From NCBI GenBank assembly GCA_003988855.1, contig QYAI01000172.1, forward strand, positions 1-64,000: DNA of 64,000 nt, given 5' to 3'. The notes under the pieces are model-generated. The model was not told the origin of the DNA, made no database searches, and was given only the letters and a program-made list of their open reading frames with translations. Position numbers and translations under genes: made by a program. Positions 46,409 to 57,943 of this stretch are shown piece by piece; position 1 is the stretch's first letter; each line of letters opens with the position of its first letter. This stretch comes from Arachnopeziza araneosa (taxonomy: Eukaryota > Ascomycota > Leotiomycetes > Helotiales > Arachnopezizaceae).

Positions 46409-47773
46409 ATGAAGTCATTATTGTCTTTCACAGCTGTTCTGCTGAGTGGGACCTCGGTGTTCGCATCTCCAATTAAAGAGGAGAACGAAGAAGTCCTTAT
46501 TGTAGCGGCTCCCAGATACAAAGGCGCTGCAGTAGACAGACCGAGCAGTTTGTCGCCCTCTACTTTGATTTTCATATCCTAATTCTCCCGCAGGCTGCTC
46601 GAGTGGCTTCACTGTAACAGTTACTTTACCGGTTACTTCACAAACACCGTAAGTCGCCCCTCGAGCTCTTTCTCCAACATAACGAGCTGATCTTTTAGGG
46701 ACCCTAGTTTCGATTTCGACTTCTTCACATTCTGCTCCGCATTTCTTCAACCCACTTCTACAATATTCAAAACGACGTTTCTCCCCACCACGTCCCTAAT
46801 TGCCGTAGCTACGGTCACTGGCCTTTCTCAAACAACGCAGACCATTACATCGTGCGCAAACCTACCCTCCACCCTCAGAACCATCTGACTCTTCCCAGAA
46901 AAGGAACCGTGACCTCACTCTGCCCAATTCCTTCCCCGACCAGCCGTGTCTGCGGGTCACAAGCGGTGAGTACTCTCTTATCTGTCTCAATATAGGACGT
47001 CATTTTCGCACTCTAAATCTGTTGAAACTTTTATCCTCCATCCTGTATCTTTTAGAAGTTGCTAACTCGGTTTTCCCAGTGGGGCTATGTTGAAAACAAC
47101 ATCTACTTCGCTCAACCCCTTGATCCGGCTGACTGCCACCAACTCTGCCTAGATAGAGAAACGTGCAACAGCTTCCAAGTTCAGAATTCCAGCTACCCCT
47201 CCCCTCAATGCAGCTTGTACAATACGACGGCTGCTGCCAATAATACCATTCTTGGAAATTCACCGTTCTTGTTCTACGATTGGGATTGTCCAGACTTTTT
47301 GCCCGTAAGTTACAGTTTCCCTCCTCATGAACCTGGATTTTGTGACGAGAGAGATGGGAGGCGTGAAAACAAACAGGAGATCGGTATAAAGAGACTAATC
47401 CTTGAAATCACAACAGACTCAATGTAAAGTGGGTGTCTCCACTGGGGCGACCGCCTACGGAGCCATTCCCTTCGTTGGCGGCGCCGCATCACCCCCCCTC
47501 CCCACCGCCGCTCCCCGCCTCCCCGCCGCCCGTGGCCCCCAGCGCCGAAACGACGCCTACGCCACCCTCCCCGACTTCCTCACCTCCTTTGGCAGCTCCA
47601 GCATCACCAACGTCTGCAACTGCATCATCACGAGTCCCAGCCCGACGGTGCTGATCACCCAACTGACAGGCATCCCCATCGTGGTCGACGTCTCGGTCAC
47701 GGCGACGAGCTACAGCGTCTACACCGTGACCGAACTGCCGGGTTATGTGACGAGTATTATCAGCGTGAGCTGA
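46409..47773 (+). CDS. secreted cysteine-containing protein with apple/PAN-like motif
   Basis: A model with exons 46409-46547, 46594-46648, 46699-46804, 46879-46965, 47080-47304 and 47417-47773 is in frame throughout and gives 322 residues. The N-terminus is a signal peptide (MKSLLSFTAVLLSGTSVFA). The middle has a PAN/apple-like pattern: NNIYFAQPLDPADCHQLC, then CNSFQVQNS and CSLYN. The C-terminal part (QCKVGVSTGATAYG, later CNCIIT) is Thr/Ser-rich. Proteins of this type are secreted or wall-associated in ascomycetes; function is unknown. The intron 46805-46878 is inferred only because it avoids a TGA at 46886, so the middle of the model is tentative. Confidence 0.6.
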
Positions 47774-48769
47774 GTGGGGGTGCGGTGATGATGGGGCTGC
47801 GTGCAAAAAAAGAAAGAAAAGAGAGAATTGGGGAGGGATGAAGGCAATGAAACACGATGGGAGAGAGGAGATGGGATCATGTGTCTGGGATATCTCCTTT
47901 GTAGCATTCTCTACTTTCCATTCGTTGTAATTGCCTAGAGGGAGAGGGACTGGACAAAAACAAGTAATCAGCGACGATGAAAACGTTAAAACCAATACGA
48001 GACGTCTTGTGAGATCTCACCTCTCCTACTCTTCTCTTCATTCATTTACACTCTAGTGTTGCAATTGAGGTCCGCTAAGTTGCTCATGGTACTTTTCTTC
48101 TCGAGAGATAATCTAGATGTAATGTAAGTTGAACTGATTTTACTGATATACTGGTGCTATCGAACTGTTCTATCTCAACCAGGACTCGCGGCGTAACATG
48201 AGACGTTGGATAGACGCCGAGTTTTTTTCCGTTTGGATCTGCTGCTGTTGAATGCAAATTATGCAAATAGTGATTCGGGTATTTAATCACGGTGGGGAGT
48301 CTCTCGTCTCAACTGGACGAATCTTGACATCCCAACAGAACCCCGGAGTTGGAAGCTTGTCATCTTCTTCCTCTGAAAAAAAAACCGGCGTGACACTCTA
48401 TTTGACGGAGAAGAGTTGATGGTTTGGGTTACTTATTTGATCGATATGGCCGAGAGGGGGATAGTGAGGGGATTTTTATGGGGATGGTACGAGCATGGAG
48501 ATGGAGAGAGATATTGTGGTCAAGAATTTTTTAGCCGTCGTTCGATGTCTTCTAGGCGGTTTCTGAGGGGCTGGAGAGGTAAATGACGTGTTGTAGTTTG
48601 ACAGAGTGATGATGTGGAAGGTTTTTGTAGGTGAAATGACATTTTTGGGAGAGAAATCTAAAAACAATCTGAATAAGGTCTGGTATCTAACATATTCAAA
48701 ACCCAACCTCCCACTCTCCGCTCCATCATACTCCATCTTGCCATTAGCAGTAAGAAAGTCATACAGCAA
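47774..48769. other. convergent intergenic region
   Basis: This is the 3' side of both flanking genes. It contains purine-rich tracts but no supported coding frame. The minus-strand frame 48476-48769 abuts the end of the RTA1-like gene and is probably its 3' UTR. Confidence 0.45.
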
Positions 48770-49906
48770 CTAGAGAACCTCCTTCTTGACCACGCTCTCA
48801 CCCGATCCTGATCGCAATCCACCTTCTCTTTCATCGGATAAATCCTCGTCAGCCTTCTCAAAACACCACGCCGGATTCCAAATGTTCAAGCCTGCGACGG
48901 CAAGCACGACCATGACCCCTTCCAGACCAACAAACAACCACTGTTGCCGGATCAGGTGACCGGTCCATCCCTCACTTAGTTCCACTACTCTATATACGGA
49001 ACGTATAAATATGCAGAGCGTGGAGACGGCGAGAGCACCCAGGAAGTGACGGAAGCGGGGTGAGAGATCTTGAGATTCGGATTTTGGCGTAGAGTCCTTG
49101 ATTTGGCGGGTGCGGAGGAAGAAGGTGGTGGAGATGGTCTTTTTGCATATCGTTAGCTTTTGGTTGAGGGATCAGAGGGATGAGGTAGAGGTAGGGAAAT
49201 ATACCATAAATACTATCAAGGTTATAACCTGCAACACCAACCCAGCTACCATGATATGATCACCGGTTGCCGAACTTCGATTATGCTGACTAGATATACT
49301 AGCCATTGCACCTCCAAGTGCTTGAAGAATGAGAGATACCACATCACAGGGGATGAAGATGCGGGTGTAGTTTTTAGGTGCGATGAGAGAAGAGGAGGAG
49401 GAAGAAGAGGTGTCGATGGTCCTTGACGTGAAAGCTACGATATTACCGAGAGATAGATATAGACCTGCAGCCAGGAAGGAGGGCGCGATTGTGAGGCAGA
49501 CGATCTGGATGAGGAAGGGGGTTTGAGCAAAGGGGTTGGTGTGCGCGAGGATCCGAGCTGGAAACTGGTGTTAGTTTTTACTTAATATTTACAAAGGGAG
49601 ATTCTTCTACGCGGTGAGATATAAAGGAAGAGTAAAAAAGAGGAAGAAGTAGAGCTCACCTGTATACCCCACAATCTCAAGAATGCAGCATCCCGCAAGC
49701 GCGAGATTGAAAGCCAGGAAGCGTCGGGTGAGGAAAGCGGTCGTGCAATAGAGGAAGAGCGAAGAGGCAAAGAGAGCGAGGAAGAGCGCGTTCACGGGGA
49801 GGGAAGGTCGGTAGTACCAGAATGAGTCTGAGAGGGGGCAGGTTGCGAAGGTGCAGTTTGTGTTTGGATTTCTCGAGAGGAGGAGGGGAGAGATGGTAGA
49901 TGACAT
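48770..49906 (-). CDS. RTA1-like 7-TM lipid-translocating/resistance protein
   Basis: Three exons, 49906-49660, 49557-49205 and 49138-48770, give 322 residues in frame. The sequence shows about seven hydrophobic segments. It has the RTA1 (PF04479) pattern: YRPSLPVNALFLALFASSL, GYTARILA, FIPCDVVSLILQALGG and a late IRSVYRVVEL. The tail is charged and cytosolic (DEREGGLRSGSGES). RTA1-family proteins are plasma-membrane proteins linked to sphingoid-base export and resistance to aminocholesterol or azole-type stress. The substrate of this one is unknown. It looks intact. Confidence 0.92.
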
Positions 49907-50496
49907 GGTGAAGACTGGAAGATGAATGATTAAGAGAAGACTGGTCTGTCAACCAAAAGAACCTCGCAGTGGAACCTTCTCCCTTATATGAGATGGCCAC
50001 CTCTCTCTTCCCTCCCTCTTCAATCTCCTTGAGATGGACATCCCTCCGAAGCACTCTGCGTTGTGAAGGAAAGCATATCCCAAAACAGACAATGAACAAA
50101 TGAAGCGCGCTGCGTGCACCATTGATTGTATTACTCCGTCCCGTCTGTCAGAGGATTGATAGGCACCCACTCAGGTCTACGGAATGTGTTGTCGCGTTGT
50201 GTTTGAATGTTGATGTTGTTGGTGGGATGAATGCCGACTCCGTCACAAGCGAGCGGGCTCCGATTCCTCCGCCAAATGTTCGAGTGCTTGACCGCCTGCA
50301 AATTCTCCCTGTTTTCGCTGATATTTACCGCCCTCCACCAACCAGCCCTCCGATAGCTCGATAAAACCGAATAACCACAACCTTTTACCAAGACGTGTCT
50401 GGTTACGTGCTGTGTATTCCAACTTCTCTTAATGGGCTCTGGTTGGTTATAACGATGTAGCATAGCTCCTAACCTTCCACGCGAACTGGCAGACGT
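49907..50496. other. intergenic, promoter side of the RTA1-like gene
   Basis: No supported gene. Overlapping frames on both strands (e.g. 50131-50499) have no recognisable domain. Confidence 0.4.
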
Positions 50497-50502
50497 CATT
50501 GA

Positions 50503-50859
50503 TGCCGCCCTCCAGCAGCCCTATGCAGATTCGATCTATGTCTCCTTGCCGCCAGATTCAACACCACGTACGAGACGGTTCGATATCGGCGGCGACTGCT
50601 CCGTATACAGCAAGCGACCGGCTGCGATGCACGAAAGAGGCCTGGTCCCAAGGGTATCATATCAGAGCAGATTGGTGCCGCGCTGATTGCGCACCTCAAT
50701 ACCCATCACGACTTGTACCTCGACGAGATGGCAGATTAGCTGAAGAAAAATCATACCATCGATCCTTCGCACTCGACAATTGGGCGGTTCCTTGAAGCTA
50801 AGAAGGTCTTTCGGAAGAAACTCAAGATGAGGGATCGGAAGGTAAGAGCGGAGCGATAA
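50503..50859 (+). mobile_element. relic of a DDE-type (Tc1/mariner-like) transposase N-terminus
   Basis: One frame reads through a helix-turn-helix pair typical of fungal IS630/Tc1-type transposases: FNTTYETVRYRRRLLR, then ARKRPGPKGIISEQIGAAL, then HHDLYLDEMAD, then STIGRFLEAKKVFRKKLK. A TAG at 50737 interrupts DEMAD*LKK, and the catalytic DDE domain is missing after 50859. There is no clear terminal inverted repeat. The element is dead. Confidence 0.55.
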
Positions 50860-52751
50860 TTGAAGGTGATGGGCCTGCGAGCTAGAAACGCCTTGGAGAT
50901 GCTTGAGTCGAGGTCGAAATGATGGATTCAAGGTCTGCAGACTTGCCGGAGGAAGCATGCATATCTCTTCCCACATATTGGCCTCAGGTGGAGGTCCTTC
51001 TGTGGGTGGAATATACGCTTTGAGAGGTTTTGGTATTTCGTTGCTGTTGCTATTCTAGCATTCGTGCACATCAATTGGCTAGATATGGGCAATAAAGGTT
51101 TCAGTGGAGGTCCTATCGAACAATCAAAGAGCTGGGTTTGACATGAACCAATTGCCGAAATACCTCCCGATTTCCTGGCAGTGGGATTGCAAAGGTAAGA
51201 TCTCTGGTTTTTTGCTCTGCCAGTTCTTATTTGATCTAGAATATGATTCTATACAAACAATACACCGTGCACTTGCATTCCTAGAGTCTGCAAATAGCTT
51301 GGTGGGGTCGCGTACGATAAGTCTAGGGAATATCAGGCCGACAATGGCATCTGAACTTGATAGAGGATAATATCACAACGTTAAATTCGACGCCGTGGAA
51401 TATTTTTTTGGAGATCTAATGCTAAAAGAATCGCATCATACCGCTCTTAGTTTATTTGTCTGTTCTGCAAAGCCTTTGTGAGTCTCTTAGCTCCCCGACC
51501 CCCCAACTTGTCTGGCATGAGGTAGGAGCTCTGGTTTTTGGGTTTCAACACCACTTTCTGGATCAAAACCAGACCAGCATGAGACGTGATAGATGCTAGC
51601 TTAGTGGCTTATATCCTCACTTTGATGAACGACTGTTCGCTTGGACGAGATGCTCAAAGGATTTCTTATTCCTTTTTTTTTTCCCGAGACGTGGCTGGAC
51701 TCAGCAAGGGATTGAGACGCTTACACATATGACGAGCGAGTCTCAATCAGGGTCACATTCCGCTTTGTTTCTACCTCGAAAAGCTGGATTTGATAGACGG
51801 TTTGGACCCCCATACAGTCCCAAGGCTGTGGTTGATAGCCGCCCTGAGTGGATATCACATAGCTGATACGCTGTTGATTCCGTCTGTGCCGCGGGTAAGG
51901 TTCGGTCTCTACTCCAGATTCTAACGCGATAGCTATTATCTGCATTTAATCAACAGGGTTTTGTCGGGCCACAGACTCGCATATAATCCCGGGAATCTGA
52001 CAGGAGACCTCGTAAGCCGGTATATACAGGGCGCTAACTAACGCTAAACATCCATATTGGAAGAGTTACCAATTGGACTCGGTTGCTCGTACCACAGCCA
52101 CATTATCTCCCCCCCTGAATCTCGTTTGTTCTCGAGCATCTGATTGCTGCCTTTTCAACAGGGCAGATCTCTGTGCATACGTTCCCTGGTCTCGTCATCC
52201 AGGTGAATATATTTGGATGGGGCTAAAGTCGAAAATATGGCTGACCATTGTGTTGATCTGCTCGCCAAGTCTTCCGAATGAATTTGTTCCATGCAGAACT
52301 TTCCCCTGATCCTTGATTCCGAGTTGGAAAAGTGACCCGAACCTCCCAATCAGCTGCTGCGTCTCTTGTACAACAGAACAATACAAGGAGTCGCTTGTTT
52401 TCATGTCCTTAAGTCACTGCTGCCCATCCACGCTAGGCCACCCACCCACCCACCAAAGCAGTCCTGTTGACACCATCTCCTCTCTGCTACCACCTAGAAT
52501 TGGGCGATATACAAGGAGTTCACCTGCTCCGCAGCACTTGCAGCACCTGCAGCCGATCTTGGGGTCCAAAATAAATATCGTGGCTTATCGAGTCCTCTCA
52601 TCCTGAAAGGAGTCTCCCCGCTTCCTCTCCCTTGTTCTTCTCTTGACGACCTTCCCTTCCCTCCATACCTCGATACTTTTCATATAGTCATGATTCGAAC
52701 CTCTTGTATCGCCAAAAGCACATAGACCAGAATATTATCATTGTCATCACC
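50860..52751. other. 1.9-kb intergenic region
   Basis: No supported gene. A minus-strand frame at 51721-51945 (74 codons) lacks a family. The last 130 bp before 52752 are pyrimidine-rich, as expected for an ascomycete promoter. Confidence 0.4.
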
Positions 52752-54256
52752 ATGTTGCTCAATGTAGTGGTTGGATTCCTTACCCTGTGGGCCTCGTTGG
52801 TGGCCGCTCAGACATCAACTACTTTCTCGTCCAGTACCACGACCAGTTCGAGTTCGCCCACGGCTACACATACCATCGATGTCGGGGAGGTATGTGTATT
52901 CTATCTTGAGATTTGGCACTTGGTGGCTAATTGATCTGAACACAGTACGGACTCAACTTCTACCCAAATCAAGTCAATGCTTCTGTTGGCGACATAATTG
53001 GTACATAGTCTCCTCCCCGATCCATGTGATGCTACCGTCAATTGACTCTTCTTGTAGAATTCAGGTTCTTTCCTCAAAACCATTCTGTCGCTCGAGCAGC
53101 ATTCGGTGTTGAGCCATGTATACCGTACGAAGATTCTGGACCGCACAGAACCGGCTTTTGGAGCGGATTCCAGCCCATAGGCGTAGTCACTTCCAACGTA
53201 AGTCGCTTTCTTCTGTTCCCAGTCATAACTAATACGACTGATTTAGCCTCCAGTATTCCGTCTCGCAGTCAACGACACTGAACCAATTTTCTTCTATTGT
53301 TCTGCTCCACAAGCATGTCTTGATGGTATGATTGGAGTCATCAATCCCGTACGATATCTATAACCCAGAACCCGCATTTTGTTCTGTTACTTATCCGATT
53401 CACAGAATTCAACTTTTACGTTTGAGCAACAATTCGCCTACACTCAAAATGCTACCATCCAGTTTAGTCCTCTTGAGAACTTCCCGCCAGAGGTCTCAAG
53501 CATATCTCGCACCACAACAGCCACAGGTGCCGCTACCAGCTTAGTTGCCCAGACAATCCCAACAACCACTACTACTCCAGCTGCTTCCGCTACCCCCCAC
53601 GTTACGGGATCAAAGACGTCTATCTCCGTGGGAGCAATTGTAGGTATTGCAATCGGAGGGCTCGCCTTGGCAATCCTCGTAGGAGCTCTGATATATATGT
53701 GCGGCCGGCAGCGAACAGTCGAAGAAATCATCAAGCAGACCTCGACAGCGGGACACAACTCCTATCAACCATCCAGTCCCGGAATGGGAGAAGTCAAGTA
53801 CCCCAACATGACGACACCAAATAGTGTAAATGACAGCCGATTCGCTGGGACTAATGGATTTACTACGCCGCAAGATACAGAGACTTATAGATCTGCGAGT
53901 CCGCCGACTGATGAGAGGACTGGAATGATGAGCGGTATTGTCAGCCCCAACAGTCCCGGATATCCTGGAGTGAAGTATTACGACAGCCATGAGATGGACA
54001 ATGCGCATTTAGAAGAGTCTGGATTACGGTAGGTCTTGATTTCCTCTCCCTTTCGGTATCTTAGCACTCAAAGCTAATTTTATTGTGCAGGCCATACAAT
54101 CCCCAAGACTACACCCATCCGACATTCGTACCACATCCACAACCCGAACAGACGAGCGGACCCCATGAACTGGCGACTACGACGCCAGTCCCTGAGTCGA
54201 GACCTTTCTCCTTCACAGCCGGAGAAGATGTCAAGAACGAGAGGGAGGGGTACTGA
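52752..54256 (+). CDS. membrane-anchored cupredoxin-like (serine-rich) protein
   Basis: Six exons (52752-52889, 52946-53000, 53058-53197, 53247-53348, 53406-54028, 54091-54256) give 407 residues, all in frame. A signal peptide is followed by a Ser/Thr-rich linker. The cupredoxin fold then runs from YGLNFYPNQVNASVGDIIEF to FYCSAPQACLDGM. After a Thr-rich stalk there is one TM segment at about 218-243 (AIVGIAIGGLALAILVGAL) and a long cytosolic tail. Three of the four usual type-1 copper ligands are present: His73, Cys129 and Met139. The position of the second His (134) is Ala. This layout is common in fungal extracellular cupredoxin-like proteins. Copper binding is doubtful; a cell-surface sensor or adhesive role is a guess. 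Confidence 0.85.
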
Positions 54257-55584
54257 GATCCGGACGTGGATTGCCTCAGGGTAGCTCCTGTTTGGCAGAC
54301 CCAAGACAGCGAGGAGTTTTGTGGGGAAATGGGTTGCTATCGTGTAATTGACAAGAGATGTAGCTCGGGCGGTGGGTATATGCCTGGTGTCTCACGGCGT
54401 TATCAAGGAAGACTGCTCTCGGAATGGACAGATGGAATGTTCTGCGAGGTGGCGATCTCCGGCGGAGAAAATGGACGGATGGGCTTTGATACCTCTTCCC
54501 TTCTCTGTATGTGTTCAGGCGTTGGGCTGGATAGATACGACATAGTTTAATGTAACTTTGTACTGTATTCCTCGAGGGTATCCTCTTCATTCATACCTCA
54601 TTGTCTTGATCACGGCTTTGGCGATTGTTGTGGAAGAGGAGACGCTGAGGACTACTTCGTATGTTCTATATCCCCGGCCTTTGATGCTCAGACCCGAGAA
54701 GCCGGTCAGGAGGAGGTGGTCATGTCGTGCCAGACACAGCGGCACCAAGCATCTCCACCCTATCACCAGTAACAGCTCCCCAGATTTGTTCTTTCTCGTG
54801 GTGAATATTCCTAGAAAAGCCAACAGCACCGCTCTTCAAAGCTGAAGACTCGGGCTGGGAAGCGAAACTGGATGAGCAGGACGGGTTATGAGGGGTTAGG
54901 ATGGGCATGGATGGGCATGGGCATCGCGACGTGCAACAAGGTTAGAAAGTGAGAGAGAGGGGAGGGTGAGAGGTGAGTGAGAGGTGAAACGGAGTCTGGG
55001 GGGGAGAGAGATCTCGGTTTGCTGGGCTTGGGGTGTCGCACGGCGGGTAATCTCCATCGACGTCAAGTCAAGTGATGAACCCCTGATTAACTGCAGAAGC
55101 CAAGGGGTTCAAGTCGATATCTTCATCCGCACCTGTGCCTCTCTCCGAGCCGTCATCTGCAGCTCGAGAAAAAAAACTTTTACCCCAACACGATTTCGAA
55201 AACCGATGGATCCAAGGCGGATTGACAAAGTGACGGAGGGTTCGATTGTCATCGTTGCTTGCCCGGCACACTTGGGGATCAGATTGGAGGATACGAGCGA
55301 CTGGAAGCTGGGCAAGTGTTTCTTATCACGTTGTGGTTTGGAGGAGGTGGTGAAGCTCGGATCGGGTATCGATATCATGACACTGGCTGTATGTTACATT
55401 GGATGGACGTGCTGTGAGATTGTGCCTTCATACTCAACTAGCTCGGTAATTTGTGTATAAGAGAGAGCTGTCGGTCTCTGTATTCTTCTCAGTTTGTTAT
55501 TCTTTTCTTTCGGTTGATCAGCCCATCCGCTCTTCCAGCATCGCCGAATCCTCAAAGAAGTTACTCCTTCTGCCTACTCTCTAT
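54257..55584. other. intergenic, low-complexity purine-rich stretches
   Basis: Frames at 54276-54845 and 54984-55460 are open on several frames at once and show no domain. Short local repeats such as GGATGGGCATGGATGGGCATGG occur near 54898. No gene is supported. Confidence 0.4.
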
Positions 55585-55656
55585 CCTCTTCTCCTCTTCT
55601 CCTCTTCTCCTCTTCTCCTCTTCTCCTCTTCTCCTCTTCTCCTCTTCTCCTCTTCT
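55585..55656. repeat. microsatellite, 8-bp unit CTTCTCCT
   Basis: About nine head-to-tail copies are visible. Because 8 is not a multiple of 3, all frames translate to the same repeating octapeptide (LFSSSPLL or its shadow), which explains the spurious open frames here. Confidence 0.9.
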
Positions 55657-56601
55657 CTTCTCTTCTTCTCCTTTTCTCTTTTTCTTGATAAACTTGCTAT
55701 CTTCCAGCTTCGTCTCTCTGCCATCTTCAATCCCTTCTTCAAGGTATTTGTTTGTTTAGCTTGAAGGTAGGTCGTGTCATTTCTCTGAAGTCGGGCGAAC
55801 AATGGTGATAGCGTAGTGGCCCCGTCGACGGACGATGGTTATGTGTTCGACTGCCTGAGACTGGAGTTCTGGGTGGGCGTCGAAGATGAGCTTTGGAATT
55901 TGACCCTCTGTACCCCATTGCAGTTGTCTAACGACGACCTACAAGGCAGACGTGCAGACGCATTTTTTCCATCTATTTCACACCTCAAGCACATGTGGTC
56001 CAATGGATCTTGGAGCGCTCCAAGAGAGTTTGGCCCATGAACCTGTGGAAGAGCGATAAACCACACCGATTCCACAGCAAGAATTGTCGAAGCGAGAACC
56101 ATCAGTCCAAAAGACCAAGCGGCCTTGTTCAGGTTTAAGATCGGCCTCGCCCATTGCTTCGGTGTAGGCAACATGTCTGGGAGAGATGGAAGCTCAGATC
56201 TATCAAACGCGAGTACATAATGATATATGCTTTTTTTTACTATAAACCGCCGATTCCGGGCCTCGCTACTACCTCGACTCCCCCCAAGAGAAAGCAGAAA
56301 AGGCGATATCACACCATTGGATGAATAGGCCGCGTATATGAGTAGCCTTTTCTTCTATCCAGAGTCTCCCTAAAGTACTCTCACCAATTCAGCGTGCACA
56401 TAAGGGTACACGCAGTTGCACATCAAACTTGTTACCCACAGGAAGAGAGCGAATGGCGACATGAAATATTCATGAGCCTCTCTCTAATAATATCACTCCC
56501 AGAAATAAACAAGATAGAGTCTAATGACTGAGCTGAGTGCCCTAGTACCCCCAAGTCTCTTGTAAGCGACCCTTTCGTCACGAATGTCTTTGAAAGCTTG
56601 C
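55657..56601. other. intergenic, one unassigned minus-strand frame
   Basis: A minus-strand frame 56312-55839 (157 codons) contains a hydrophobic stretch (FGLMVLASTILAVESVWFIA) but has no recognised family. It may be a piece of the terpene-cyclase locus upstream of it or chance. No gene is called. Confidence 0.35.
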
Positions 56602-57041
56602 TTAACAAATAGCCCAACTCACACCTCTAGAATGTTGTCGAACAACTAGTTGGCACAAGCTTGCTGCAGGTAAATAAAGTTGACCCACAGCTGCACTCTA
56701 AAAGCCTAGCTCCGTAATATCAGGGCCTACAACTCCTCTGCAGAACTTTCCTTCGCGTTTCCCAACGTCATTCTGAATCCACCATGATGCAAACGTCCAA
56801 TGGCCGAGCGTAGCGCCAACAGCCATAACAGCGAAGATGCTACCGACCTGTGTGTTATTGTAGGTGCATGACTTCGTTCATATTTAGCGTACTTGAGTAT
56901 GCCATACACCATGCCACAGTCAATCATCAGTCAGGTGGTAAAGACGGATCGCTCAAGAAGAGACTCGGCTACGTAGAGGGTGTACACTACTTCCCAAGCA
57001 AAGTTGAGAGCGAGAGCGAAGAGCGGCACGCCGTATGAATT
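56602..57041 (-). pseudogene. transmembrane terpene cyclase (PaxB/meroterpenoid type), relic
   Basis: Read on the minus strand: YGVPLFALALNFAWEVVYTL, then YVAE, then LMIDCGMVYGILKYAKYE, then GSIFAVMAVGATLGHWTFAS, WW and VVGPDITELGF. These are the helical-bundle motifs of fungal PaxB-like integral-membrane terpene cyclases. TGA at 56933-56931 replaces the Trp of the usual TWL(L/M)ID motif, TAG at 56700-56698 replaces the Trp after ELGF, and the frame changes once near 56863. The ends are missing. The surroundings show no prenyltransferase, polyketide synthase or P450, so this is a stray relic rather than part of a cluster. Confidence 0.65.
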
Positions 57042-57943
57042 GGAATCAACATCACTTTACCCTCCACTCAAATCACTTCTTTTCTGCTGGTTTCGGCAAA
57101 TATGGATTCTAGACTTTGTTCTTTATAACTTCTAGGATAGTCACCGCAATGCTTTAACTTTTGTAGATGATGCAGAAAACATCTAAATATGCCCGTCTAC
57201 AAACTTTCAGGTTATTCTAATAGCAAGTACTTACTATTCTACTCGATGTTATCTGTTTGAAATTGCGCTAGCCCTGGTCACAACATGAACCAGCCTCGTT
57301 CGCGACCTTAAATCAGTACCATACCTACCTCTTAAAGCATGCCACGTTTGTTCTGTTATACCTTACATGAGCCATATAAGCTGATTAATAGCAAGGATTA
57401 TCTCTACGAATCTCCACAATGTATTCATGTCACAGACTTATCGGTCGTGGAGGAGACTCTACCGACCTCTAGATATGGTTAGGTTGATCAACCAAACGTC
57501 CGTGGCGCTTGTAATGTCATCTTCTCTTGTTATTTTGACCTGTGCCTAGACGGTTTTCCATGTCGACCTTCCAGGACGGAACAAGAGCGATCTCACCACA
57601 CGTCTTCGACAGGCCCGCTGGGCTGTTCTGTCTACGTTTCCTCCCGAGGTCGTAACGCTTTTCGCGGCTGCCAATGGTCCTCCGCAACCTGCCATCTCCA
57701 TGATCGGCTTCACGGCTGTAAGGTTTTCTTTGCGGAGGCATGGGGAGGATTATGATTTCTGGGGTCGGGGATTGGAGTAGATGGGTGAGGAAAAGTAAGG
57801 GTAGACAGATGTAGCACCTCATGGACTCTGGAAACTAGTGTGGATTAATCTGTCATTCATTATAAACAATTGTTTGAACACTATATGACCCCCTGTCTCG
57901 CCCAGATCATCTCTCTGGCCGATTATATACTTTTTATTATAAG
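57042..57943. other. intergenic
   Basis: A minus-strand frame at 57517-57822 (101 codons, basic) lacks any known domain. Nothing else is seen. Confidence 0.4.

Noticed and set aside
52688..52720. GGTTCGAATC (minus strand) suggestive of a tRNA T-arm
   Set aside because: No A box or cloverleaf could be drawn around it.
55451..55802. Three ~100-codon frames rich in LFSSSPLL on both strands
   Set aside because: They are translations of the 8-bp microsatellite, which is open in all frames.
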